DNA of 64,000 nucleotides, taken from Kribbella pittospori. GTDB lineage: Bacteria > Actinomycetota > Actinomycetes > Propionibacteriales > Kribbellaceae. Positions 8,088-16,120 of the stretch are shown here, in pieces. A program made the position numbers and the translations under genes. The first letter of the stretch is position 1, and each line of letters starts with the position of its first letter. The DNA lies in the NCBI RefSeq assembly GCF_004331465.1, contig NZ_SJKB01000002.1:124001-188000 (forward strand). Reading direction: 5' to 3'. A model generated the notes under the pieces. It was not told where the DNA came from and searched no databases. It worked only from the letters and a program-made list of their open reading frames with translations.

Positions 8088-8768
8088 ATGTCACGAGTTC
8101 TGCCCGAGCTGTTCGCGGCCGCGGTACGCCGGGACGGCGGCGCCCCGTTCCTCACCTACTACGACGACTCGACCGGTGAGCGGATCGAGTTGAGCGCCGT
8201 CACCACCGCGAACTGGGTGGCCAAGACCGCCAACCTGCTCGTCGACGAGTACGACCTGGAGTCCGGCGAGACGGTCGCGATCGGCCTGCCGCCGCACTGG
8301 CTCGGCGTCGTCTGGGCCTTGTCCACCTGGTCGGTCGGCGCCTCCCTGACCACCGGGACCGGCACCCTCGCGATCACCGGCCCGGACTTCGCGATCCGCG
8401 GCGAGCGGGAGACCGTCGCGTCCGCGCTGCTGCCGCTCGGCGGAAGATTCCGCGAGCCGCTGCCGGACGGGGTCCACGACTACGGCGCCGAGGTCTACAA
8501 CCACCCGGACGTGTTCGTCCCGTTCGACCCGCCGTCGCCCGCGTCACCGGCGTACGACGAAATCACCCACGACGACCTGATCAGTACGGCGGAGCCCGTC
8601 GCCGACCGGATCCTGGTCACCCGGGATCTGGCGTCCCGGGACGGGGTGAGACTGCTGGTCGGAGTGATCTCCGGAGGTGGTTCGATCGTCCTCTGTCGCA
8701 ACCTGGACCCGGCGAAGCTGGACCGGCGCGTGCAGGACGAGAAGGTTGACCGAGTGGTGGAGGACTGA
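8088..8768 (+). CDS. TIGR03089 family protein
   Basis: This 226-residue protein belongs to an actinobacterial family that resembles the N-terminal part of AMP-forming acyl-CoA synthetases but lacks the ATP-binding and catalytic regions. The TYYDDSTGERIELS and SLTTGTGTLA segments are typical. Its function is unknown. The stop codon overlaps the ATG of the following SDR gene (TGATG), with GGAGG just upstream, so the two are translationally coupled. The coupling might mean a shared step in acyl metabolism, but that is inference. Confidence 0.75.
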   Translation: MSRVLPELFAAAVRRDGGAPFLTYYDDSTGERIELSAVTTANWVAKTANLLVDEYDLESGETVAIGLPPHWLGVVWALSTWSVGASLTTGTGTLAITGPDFAIRGERETVASALLPLGGRFREPLPDGVHDYGAEVYNHPDVFVPFDPPSPASPAYDEITHDDLISTAEPVADRILVTRDLASRDGVRLLVGVISGGGSIVLCRNLDPAKLDRRVQDEKVDRVVED

Positions 8769-9556
8769 TGCTGCGGTTCGAGGGGCGGGTCGCGCTGGTC
8801 ACGGCAGGCGCGCAAGGGATCGGCGCGGCGGTGGCTCGGCGGATCGCCGACGAAGGCGGCGCCGTGGTGGTGACCGATCTCCAGGAGGAGAAGGTCGGCC
8901 AGGTCGCGGAGGAGATCGGCGCGCGGGCGCTGGGCCTGCGGATGGACGTGACGAGTCGCGAGGACGTCGACGCGGCGGTCTCGGCCGCGGCCGAGCGGTT
9001 CGGGCGGCTGGACGTGCTCGTGAACAACGCCGGCGGCTGCATCGTCAGCACGGTGCCGGAGGACGCGACCGCGGACGAGTTCCACCGGCAGCTCGACCTC
9101 ACTCTGGTCGGCGCGTCCCGGTGCATTCAGGCTGCGCTGCCGCACCTGGTGAAGACGCGCGGCAACGTGGTGACGATCAGCTCGGTCAACGGACTGGCGG
9201 CGTTCGGCAACATCGAGTACGCCGCGGCCAAGGCCGGCCAGATCGCGATGACGGTGAACTACGCGGCCCGGTACGGCGGCCTCGGCGTCCGGTTCAATGT
9301 GGTTGCCCCAGGCACCATTCGGACGCCGAACTGGGACAACCAGCCGGACACGCTGGAGCGGTTCGCGACGATGTACCCGCTCGGCCGGGTCGGCGAGCCC
9401 GAGGACATCGCCGCCGCGGTCGCCTTCCTCGGCTCCGACGACGCGTCCTGGATCACCGGTCACACCCTCCCGGTGGAAGGCGGCATCCTCACCGGCCCCG
9501 GCCTGTTCGACCTCAGCACGTCGGGACCGTTCACGAAGGAGTACCCATCGCAGTGA
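8768..9556 (+). CDS. SDR-family oxidoreductase (FabG-like)
   Basis: A classical 262-residue SDR: cofactor motif TAGAQGIG at residues 12-19, NNAG at 86-89, catalytic Ser at 138/139, Tyr151 and Lys155. The C-terminal WITGHTLPVEGGI segment is typical of classical SDRs. It should reduce a ketone or oxidise an alcohol with NAD(P); the substrate cannot be told. It is coupled to the TIGR03089 gene by a one-base stop/start overlap. Its last 26 bp overlap the end of the cyclase gene on the other strand. Confidence 0.87.
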   Translation: MLRFEGRVALVTAGAQGIGAAVARRIADEGGAVVVTDLQEEKVGQVAEEIGARALGLRMDVTSREDVDAAVSAAAERFGRLDVLVNNAGGCIVSTVPEDATADEFHRQLDLTLVGASRCIQAALPHLVKTRGNVVTISSVNGLAAFGNIEYAAAKAGQIAMTVNYAARYGGLGVRFNVVAPGTIRTPNWDNQPDTLERFATMYPLGRVGEPEDIAAAVAFLGSDDASWITGHTLPVEGGILTGPGLFDLSTSGPFTKEYPSQ

Positions 9557-12500
9557 ACAGCTCCTCGGCCTGCGCCAGGGCCGCTGGATCGCCGGTGGTG
9601 CGGTGCAGGCCGCGCAGCGCATGGGCCTGCTCGAGCTGGTTGCCGAAGGCACCCCAATCCGCAGCCGCGCGGGCGAATCCGTTCGCCGCGGCCGCCTGAT
9701 CGCCCCGCTGTTCGTCCAGCAGCGCCTGCGCCGTGGTCGCGGAGTACTCCCGCATCGGCAGCAGCGGGACAAGCAGGTCAGCCAGCGCAGCACCAGCCTC
9801 GGTCTCCCCCACGACCAGCGCTGACCGGACCAGACCTGGGACCCGCGCGGCGAACTCATGGCTGCCGGGCAGCTCCGACAGTGAGCGCAACCGCTGAAGG
9901 ATCTCGCGGACGCCGTCCCGGTCGCCCTCGCGAGCCCGAGCCGCCGCCGTCGGCGCCGCGGCGATGGTGACGAAGTCGGGCCAGCCCGCCTCGACGGCCA
10001 ACCGGTACGCATCCTCGGCATGCTCCCGGGCAGTCCCGATGCCGAGCTCGAGCTCCGCGGCCGCCAGCGCAGCCAGCACCTCGATCCGCCGCAGCGTGAT
10101 GAACGCCGGACCCGGGTGATCGAGCTGGGCCCGGCACAACGTCGCGACCTCCGTCGGGCGACCGGTCTCGATCATCAACTGCAGAACGGTGCAACTGATC
10201 TGCTGCTCCAGCTCGAGCAGCCGACGACGAGCCGAGAACTCACGCGCTTCGGCAAGCGTCGCCAACGCGACCACAGGCCCCTCGATCTGCCACACCACGA
10301 AGCCGTAGTTCAACCACGTCACGGCCGCGTCCCGGCCCTGCCCGAGCTCGATCAGCGCGGCCAGCGCGTCCTTGATGTCGACCAGTCCGCCGGTGTCTCC
10401 CTCGCCGACCCGAGCCAGTCCTCGGGACTCCAGCGCCCGGTGCGGTACGGCGTACCCCTGCTCGGCGGCCATCCGCAGCGATCGATCGGCGGACACGATC
10501 GCCTCGGTCCGGCGGCTCGCCACCAGCAGGATGCTCGCCTGGCCTGCCAAGGCACCGGCCAGATCCTCGCTCGGACCGAGCTCCGTCAGCATCGCGACCA
10601 CCCGTTCGATCGTCGCCAGGCTCTCGGTCATGCTGCTCATCGCGTACGTCGACGCGCGCAAGGTTCTCGCCATCCCCGGGATGTCGCCGGCGGCCTCGAA
10701 ACCGGCGACTGCCTCGCGATACGCAGTCCGCGCATCATCGAGCCGCCCGGTCAGGAAGGCAGCCCAGCCCCATCGGGCCAGCACCTCGGGCCGATCCGGA
10801 TCGTCCTGCGGCGTCAGGCTCAGCGCGCGATCCAGGAGCGTCAGCGCCTGGCCGGCATCGAGGTTCATCGCGAGCTCCGCGGCCTTGCACTGGTTACGAC
10901 GAGCCCGTGGGGTGATCGCGGCGACCGCCTCCGTGTCGCCGGCGGCGGCAGCGAGGTCGAGGGCAGTGGTGAGGTGGTGTGCGATGAGACTCGGAGTCTC
11001 GGCCTGGCACGCGGCGCAGCGCAGATCCAGCCAGTCGGCGGCTGCCAGGTGCCGGTCGGCCCGGATCGCCCGCGGCACCTGGCTGTAGGCCACGTCGCGG
11101 GTCAGCGCGTGCCAGAAGACGTACTCGTGCTGACCCAGCATCGACGACCGCCGGACCGGGCGCACGAGCTCCTTGCGGACCAGCTCCTGCAAGGCCTGGA
11201 CGACGTACGCCGGGTCCCGGCCGGATAGTGCGGCGACGGCCTCGGCCCAGAAGACCCGGCCGACCACGGCGGCGTCGGCCAGCAAGGCCTTGCGCTCGGG
11301 ATCGAGTGTGTCCAGGCGGGCAGCGATGATGGCCGCGATCCCAGCGGGGAGCTCACCGGACGTGGCCTGGTCGACGCCGCACTCGGTCACGATCCGCGCG
11401 AGTTCCTCGGCGTACAAGGGGTTGCCGTCGGCCCGTCGTACCAGCCGCCCACGCGTTTCGGTCGGGACCTCCTCGGCACCGAACATCCGGTCCATCAGCC
11501 GTCCGGTCTCGGCTTCGCTCAGCGGCGACAGTCCGATGGTGAGCGAGTTCTGCACTGCGCGGGTCCAGCGTGGGCCGCGCTCGAGCAACTCGGGGCGGGC
11601 GGTGACGACGACCAGTAGCGGGAGGTCGGTCGTCCACTCAGCCAGGTGGTCGATGAAGGCCAGCAGTGCGTCGGACGCCCAGTGCAGGTCCTCGAACACC
11701 AGCACCGCGGGCGACTGCTCTGCGAACGACTCCAGCAGTTGCCGCCAGGCCGCGAACGACTCCTCCTGGGTCCCGGCCCCCGCAGATACGCCGGATACGG
11801 CGCCGACCAGCGGTCCGACACGAGCCCGCAACCAGGCGCGATCGCCGTCGTCGGGCAGGATCGCGTCCAGCTTGTCCGCCGCCTCGGCCGGACCGTCGGT
11901 GTCGAGGATCCCGGCCTGGACCTTGACGATCTCCGCGATCGGCCAGAACGGCGTCTCGCCGTACGGCACGCACCGGCCCTCGCGCCAGGTGACGAGCTCG
12001 TCGTGACGATCCAGCCAGGCGCCGAGCTCGGCGACCAGGCGGGACTTGCCGATACCCGGCTCGCCGAGCAGCGTGACGAACTGCGGCAGGCGCTCGGCCA
12101 CCGCCTTGTCGAACGCGGTCCGCAGCAGGGTGAGATCCCGCTCGCGGCCGACCATCGGCGTACTGAGGTCACGGATGACGTCCGCGCCGAAGCGGGCCCG
12201 CGGTGGCCCGGCCCGCCAGCGGTCGACGTCGTGGCTGATCCCCTTCGCCGCAACGGGTTCCAGCTGTTCGTAGCCGAACACCCGGTCGGTCGCCGCATGC
12301 GTGCCCGGGCCGACCACGACGGCGCCGATCGGTGCCGACGACTGCAGCCGGGCCGCCAGGTTGACCACCATGCCGGTGACGAACGGCTCGCCGAGCTCCG
12401 GCCGCGCGCTCAACTGGACCAGCGCCTCACCGGTCTCGATGCCGATCCGGACCTCCAGCGGCCCGGACGGCAGCGCCGCGACCGCATCGAGGATCGCGAG

Positions 12501-12758
12501 CCCGGCCCGGACCGCCCGCTCGGCGTCGTCCTCCCGCGAGCGCGGCGCCCCGAAGACGGCCAGGATGGCGTCACCGGCGAACTTCTCGACCGTCCCGCCG
12601 TACTGCTCGACCGTGTCTCGCAAGGTCGAGTGGTACGGCGCGAGCCAGCGCCGGACGTCCTCCGGATCGGCGGACTCCGACGCGGTGGTGAAGCCGACCA
12701 GGTCGCAGAACAGCACCGTGACGACCTTGCGCTCCTCGACCGGTGCGATCACGTCCAC
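9531..12758 (-). CDS. Class III nucleotide cyclase - AAA ATPase - TPR signalling protein
   Basis: The protein has 1075 residues. Residues 1-185 form a class III cyclase domain with both metal-binding aspartates (D19 and D63), the purine-selecting Lys59 and the transition-state pair N133/R137. It therefore looks catalytically competent, most likely making cAMP. An ATPase domain follows with Walker A GEPGIGKS at 232-239 (AAA/NB-ARC-like), then helical TPR-like repeats to the C terminus. Start is the GTG at 12758 with an upstream GGGAGGG. The gene lies 40 bp downstream of a cyclic-nucleotide-binding protein on the same strand, suggesting a producer and receptor pair. The input signal is unknown. 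Confidence 0.87.
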   Translation of the reverse strand: MDVIAPVEERKVVTVLFCDLVGFTTASESADPEDVRRWLAPYHSTLRDTVEQYGGTVEKFAGDAILAVFGAPRSREDDAERAVRAGLAILDAVAALPSGPLEVRIGIETGEALVQLSARPELGEPFVTGMVVNLAARLQSSAPIGAVVVGPGTHAATDRVFGYEQLEPVAAKGISHDVDRWRAGPPRARFGADVIRDLSTPMVGRERDLTLLRTAFDKAVAERLPQFVTLLGEPGIGKSRLVAELGAWLDRHDELVTWREGRCVPYGETPFWPIAEIVKVQAGILDTDGPAEAADKLDAILPDDGDRAWLRARVGPLVGAVSGVSAGAGTQEESFAAWRQLLESFAEQSPAVLVFEDLHWASDALLAFIDHLAEWTTDLPLLVVVTARPELLERGPRWTRAVQNSLTIGLSPLSEAETGRLMDRMFGAEEVPTETRGRLVRRADGNPLYAEELARIVTECGVDQATSGELPAGIAAIIAARLDTLDPERKALLADAAVVGRVFWAEAVAALSGRDPAYVVQALQELVRKELVRPVRRSSMLGQHEYVFWHALTRDVAYSQVPRAIRADRHLAAADWLDLRCAACQAETPSLIAHHLTTALDLAAAAGDTEAVAAITPRARRNQCKAAELAMNLDAGQALTLLDRALSLTPQDDPDRPEVLARWGWAAFLTGRLDDARTAYREAVAGFEAAGDIPGMARTLRASTYAMSSMTESLATIERVVAMLTELGPSEDLAGALAGQASILLVASRRTEAIVSADRSLRMAAEQGYAVPHRALESRGLARVGEGDTGGLVDIKDALAALIELGQGRDAAVTWLNYGFVVWQIEGPVVALATLAEAREFSARRRLLELEQQISCTVLQLMIETGRPTEVATLCRAQLDHPGPAFITLRRIEVLAALAAAELELGIGTAREHAEDAYRLAVEAGWPDFVTIAAAPTAAARAREGDRDGVREILQRLRSLSELPGSHEFAARVPGLVRSALVVGETEAGAALADLLVPLLPMREYSATTAQALLDEQRGDQAAAANGFARAAADWGAFGNQLEQAHALRGLHRTTGDPAALAQAEELFTAMGTPS

Positions 12759-12798
12759 GTCCTTCGGGCCCTCCCGCCCTTCGTGCGGGCCGCTGGGC

Positions 12799-13218
12799 TC
12801 AGTTCTGGGCCTCGAGCGAGCGGATCCGGGCAGTCAGCGCCTTCAGCAGTGCCTGCGCGACGTCGGAGTTCTCCTTGACCACCGGGGCGAAGGCGAGCGA
12901 CGACAGTGCGAACGTGGTCAGACCGTCCGGCCCGGCCACCACCGTCGCGGAGCGCGGCAGGCCGTCGACGAGCGAGATCTCGCCGAAGTAGTCGCCCGGT
13001 ACGAGCGGTGCCCGGTCGGTCCCGTGCACCGTGACCTCGGCCGATCCCGCCAGCACCACCTGCAGGCCGGCGTCGTTCGCGCCCTGCTCGACCGCGTGCT
13101 GACCGGCTGGGATCGTCAGCGTCGTACCGCGCGCCATCAGATCGGACAGCGTGTCCTGGGACAGTCCTTGGAAGAGATCGATCTTCGCCAGGAACTGCGG
13201 CAGGCTTTCGTGACTCAT
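12799..13218 (-). CDS. Stand-alone cyclic-nucleotide-binding domain protein
   Basis: A 139-residue CNB (Crp-type sensor) domain with no DNA-binding domain attached. The phosphate-binding cassette is intact: FGE at 78-80, then G-L-P-R-S-A with Arg89, the residue that holds the cyclic phosphate. A short C-terminal helix follows. It ends 40 bp before the cyclase gene and shares with it the leader sequence TTCGGGCCCTCCC (13221-13233 and 12763-12775 on the plus strand), which supplies the ribosome site of both. Likely role: a cAMP receptor acting with the adjacent cyclase. The partner it regulates is unknown. Confidence 0.85.
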   Translation of the reverse strand: MSHESLPQFLAKIDLFQGLSQDTLSDLMARGTTLTIPAGQHAVEQGANDAGLQVVLAGSAEVTVHGTDRAPLVPGDYFGEISLVDGLPRSATVVAGPDGLTTFALSSLAFAPVVKENSDVAQALLKALTARIRSLEAQN

Positions 13219-13317
13219 GGTTCGGGCCCTCCCTCGGCACCCGCGGGGCGGGTGGCACTGTGAACTGCGCCACAGGCTACCGCCGGACAGGATCGCCGAC
13301 CATGTTTTCGGTCCAGC

Positions 13318-13647
13318 TCAGAACGAGAACCAGAAGGTCACCCGCAGCGGAAGTCCCGGCTCCGCCAGTCCGAACCACACTCCCCGCGTGAGCAGGCACC
13401 TCCCGCGGTGCCCACGGATCGCCTGCAAGACCAGTGCACCGACCACCAAGATGGCCAGTACCCCGAGCAAGCTCGTCCCGAACACGGTCCATCCGCCGAC
13501 GATCGATCCCACGCCGAGCGCCACCCAGACCAGACCACCGATGAAGGACGCCGGACTCCACAACGCATCCCGGGTCCGCCACGGTTGCCGGGCACCCTGC
13601 CCACACGAACACGCCTCGGCGGCATCGGCGGCGGGGTCTCGGGCCAT
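13318..13647 (-). CDS. Small membrane protein of unknown function
   Basis: This 109-residue protein has a Cys-containing N-terminus (EACSCGQG), two hydrophobic segments (about residues 32-50 and 55-75) and a C-terminal part with repeated aromatic residues. I do not recognise a family. The frame opens further upstream, but the ATG at 13647 avoids overlap with galE and gives a sensible N-terminus. It lies 25 bp downstream of galE on the same strand and about 100 bp before the CNB gene. Confidence 0.55.
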   Translation of the reverse strand: MARDPAADAAEACSCGQGARQPWRTRDALWSPASFIGGLVWVALGVGSIVGGWTVFGTSLLGVLAILVVGALVLQAIRGHRGRCLLTRGVWFGLAEPGLPLRVTFWFSF

Positions 13648-13672
13648 GCGTGCAGTGTGCAGACCCGGCGGG

Positions 13673-14629
13673 TCAGGACTTACTCGGCCAGGCCTCCCAG
13701 GCGGTGGCGAACATCTGGTCGACGGTGTAGGTGTTCTGCCAGCCGAGATCCCGGGTCGCCAGGTCGCCGTTGGCGACGACACGGGACGGGTCGCCGGGGC
13801 GGCGCGGGCCTTCTTCGGGGGTGAAGTCGATGCCGGTGACGCGGCGGGCGGCGTCCATGATCTCGCGGACCGAGGTGCCGGTGCCGCTGCCCAAGTTGTA
13901 GACGGGCTCTAGAGTCTTGCTCGCATCCAGCGCCCTGGCGGCGGCGACGTGCGCACGAGCCAGGTCGGCCACGTGCACGTAGTCCTTGACCGACGTACCG
14001 TCCGGCGTCGCGTGGTCCGTGCCGTAGATCTGCGGGGTCTTGCCCTGCGACAGCAGGTCACACACGATCGGGAACAGGTTGTACGGACTCGCGTCGTACA
14101 CCGCCGGATCCCCGGATCCGACCACGTTGAAGTAGCGCAGCGACGTGTGATGCAGGTCCACCGCGCGTGCCTGGTCCCGGAGCAGCCACTCGCCGACCAG
14201 CTTCGATTCGCCGTACGGGCTCTGCGGGTCCGGCGGGGTCTGCTCGGTCACCACTTCGTCCTTCGGGGTGCCGTAGACCCCGGCGCTGGACGAGAACACG
14301 ATGTTGTGGATGTCCTTGTCCGCCATCGCTTCCAGCAGCGACACCATCCCGGTCACGTTCTGCGTGTAGGTGTGCAGCGGCCGGTCCACCGATACGCCGG
14401 CGTACTTGAACCCGGCCAGGTGGACGACCCCGCTGACCCCCTCCAGGGCCCGGCGGACTGCCGTACCGTCGAGCAGGTTCGCCTGCACGAACGGAACGCC
14501 GTCCGGGACGAACTCGGCCTTTCCACTGGACAGGTCGTCGATCACCACCACGTCGATCCCGTCCGCGCGGAACGCACGCACCACATGCGCCCCGATGTAC
14601 CCAGCACCACCAGTCACGAGCCACGTCAT
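13673..14629 (-). CDS. galE: UDP-glucose 4-epimerase
   Basis: It interconverts UDP-glucose and UDP-galactose through a tightly bound NAD. GGAGYIG is at residues 7-13, the SSSAGVYG serine motif near 113 and the catalytic YGESK near 139. The length of 318 residues is typical of bacterial GalE. It is divergent from the LicC-like nucleotidyltransferase gene at 14696, 66 bp away. Together with manC and ugd in this window it would supply nucleotide sugars for envelope polymers. No gal operon genes are adjacent, so a biosynthetic rather than catabolic role is likely. Confidence 0.9.
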   Translation of the reverse strand: MTWLVTGGAGYIGAHVVRAFRADGIDVVVIDDLSSGKAEFVPDGVPFVQANLLDGTAVRRALEGVSGVVHLAGFKYAGVSVDRPLHTYTQNVTGMVSLLEAMADKDIHNIVFSSSAGVYGTPKDEVVTEQTPPDPQSPYGESKLVGEWLLRDQARAVDLHHTSLRYFNVVGSGDPAVYDASPYNLFPIVCDLLSQGKTPQIYGTDHATPDGTSVKDYVHVADLARAHVAAARALDASKTLEPVYNLGSGTGTSVREIMDAARRVTGIDFTPEEGPRRPGDPSRVVANGDLATRDLGWQNTYTVDQMFATAWEAWPSKS

Positions 14630-14684
14630 GTCCCTGATCCTGCCACCACGCAGCGACGCATCCCCACCGGACGGGCCGAACCCG

Positions 14685-14695
14685 TACCATGAGCC
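14685..14695 (+). promoter_or_regulatory. Leaderless -10 of the LicC-like gene
   Basis: TACCAT (14685-14690) is 5 nt before the ATG at 14696, with no ribosome site between. Confidence 0.45.
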
Positions 14696-15445
14696 ATGAT
14701 CGGACTAGTCCTCGCCGCCGGTGCCGGTCGCCGCCTCCTGCCGCTGACAGACAAGTTGCCCAAGGCACTCGTCCCGATCGTGCCCGGCGTCACCGTGCTG
14801 GACCTGACGCTGGCCAACTACGCGGCCGTCGGCATCACCGAGATCGCGATCGTGGTCGGGTACGCCGCCGGCACTGTCGAGGCGCGGGTGAAGGACTTCG
14901 AGACGCAGTACGGCGTCCGCCTCGAACTCGTCCACAACGACAAGGGCGAGACCTGGAACAACGCCTACTCACTGTGGTGCGCCCGCGATCACCTGCAGTA
15001 CGGCGTCCTGCTGGCGAACGGCGACACCGTCCACCCGGCCTCGGTCCAGCAGGCCCTCCTCGACGCCCGCGGAGACGACCGCCGGATCATCCTTGCCCTG
15101 GACACCGAGAAACCCTTGGCCGACGAGGAAATGAAGGTCATCTGCTCCGACACCACCGGCGTCGAACGCATCACCAAGCAGCTGGACCCGGCGACCGCCA
15201 CCGGCGAGTACATCGGCCTCACGCTGATCGAGCCCACGGCCGCCGCGGACCTCACCACCGCCCTCGAGCAGACCTGGCGTCGCGATCCTCATCTGTACTA
15301 CGAGGACGCGTACCAACTCCTGATCGACCAAGGGTTCCGCATCGACACGGTCTCCATCGGTCAGACCGACTGGGTCGAGATCGACAACCACGCCGACCTC
15401 GCCCGAGCCCGCGAGATCGTCCAGCGCCGGCGGACTACCCGGTGA
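14696..15445 (+). CDS. LicC-like sugar/choline-phosphate nucleotidyltransferase
   Basis: This 249-residue protein is a nucleotidyltransferase: the AAGxGxR loop is at residues 7-13, PKAL at 22-25, the metal-binding NGD at 108-110 and a NAYSLW block at 89-94. The NxxSL feature and short length are closest to LicC-type CTP:phosphocholine cytidylyltransferases and to NTP_transf_3 enzymes of capsule loci. It may activate a phospho-alcohol or sugar phosphate for decorating a wall polymer. The substrate is inferred only. The gene is divergent from galE, and its last 11 bp overlap a methyltransferase gene on the other strand. Confidence 0.75.
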   Translation: MIGLVLAAGAGRRLLPLTDKLPKALVPIVPGVTVLDLTLANYAAVGITEIAIVVGYAAGTVEARVKDFETQYGVRLELVHNDKGETWNNAYSLWCARDHLQYGVLLANGDTVHPASVQQALLDARGDDRRIILALDTEKPLADEEMKVICSDTTGVERITKQLDPATATGEYIGLTLIEPTAAADLTTALEQTWRRDPHLYYEDAYQLLIDQGFRIDTVSIGQTDWVEIDNHADLARAREIVQRRRTTR

Positions 15446-16061
15446 CGGTCGCCAGCCAGAAGTAGGTCAGGTCGGTCCACGTGACGTCAGCCGGTGCCAC
15501 GTCGGCCGTGAACTGCTCCGCGGGCGGGAAGTTCTTCAGGACGTCGTACGTACGACCATCCGTCAGCTGTCGGGTCTGATACGTGTCGCCGTCGGCAGTC
15601 GTCCGGCTGATCGGGTAGTTGCTGCCGGCGACATATTTGTTGTCGACCAGCACCACTCGTTCCGCCCGCTGCACAAGCGACTGCGCGAACCGAGCCGCGT
15701 CCTGGCGCAGCACATGCGACCAGAAGAAGCCGGCGAACACCACGTCGTACTCGCCGGCGATCTCGTCCAGCCGGAACGCATCGGCAACTTGGAAGCTGAC
15801 AGCCTCGCAGACGTACGACCGGGACCGTGCGATCGCCAGCGTCTCGTCGTTCAGGTCCGTCGCCACGATCGACTGCGCCGATTCGGCCAGCACCTGGGTC
15901 CAATAGCCGGTGCCGGCCGCGATCTCGAGGACCCGTTTCCCGGCGACCAGCGGCGGCAGCAGTTCCTTCAGAGTTGCCAGGTCCTGCTGCCGCTCGGGCT
16001 TGTCATAGACCGCGTCGTACTCCGCGGCGCGGTCCCGGTAGTAGTCCGCAAGTTCGCTCAT
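15435..16061 (-). CDS. Class I SAM-dependent methyltransferase
   Basis: The 208-residue protein has motif I VLEIAAGTGYWT near residues 44-55, an acidic second motif (ATDLND) and a DVVFAGFFWSH segment. This is a stand-alone Methyltransf_11/25-type enzyme. The substrate cannot be told from sequence. A GGAGG ribosome site lies 8 nt before the ATG. It is downstream (59 bp) of the spermidine-synthase-like membrane protein on the same strand, so they may share a transcript. The end overlaps the LicC-like gene by 11 bp. Confidence 0.8.
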   Translation of the reverse strand: MSELADYYRDRAAEYDAVYDKPERQQDLATLKELLPPLVAGKRVLEIAAGTGYWTQVLAESAQSIVATDLNDETLAIARSRSYVCEAVSFQVADAFRLDEIAGEYDVVFAGFFWSHVLRQDAARFAQSLVQRAERVVLVDNKYVAGSNYPISRTTADGDTYQTRQLTDGRTYDVLKNFPPAEQFTADVAPADVTWTDLTYFWLATVTG

Positions 16062-16120
16062 CGCCTTGACCTCCGTCGGTTCGAGGAGGTCCGGACGACC
16101 CAGACATCAGAACCTAGCAG

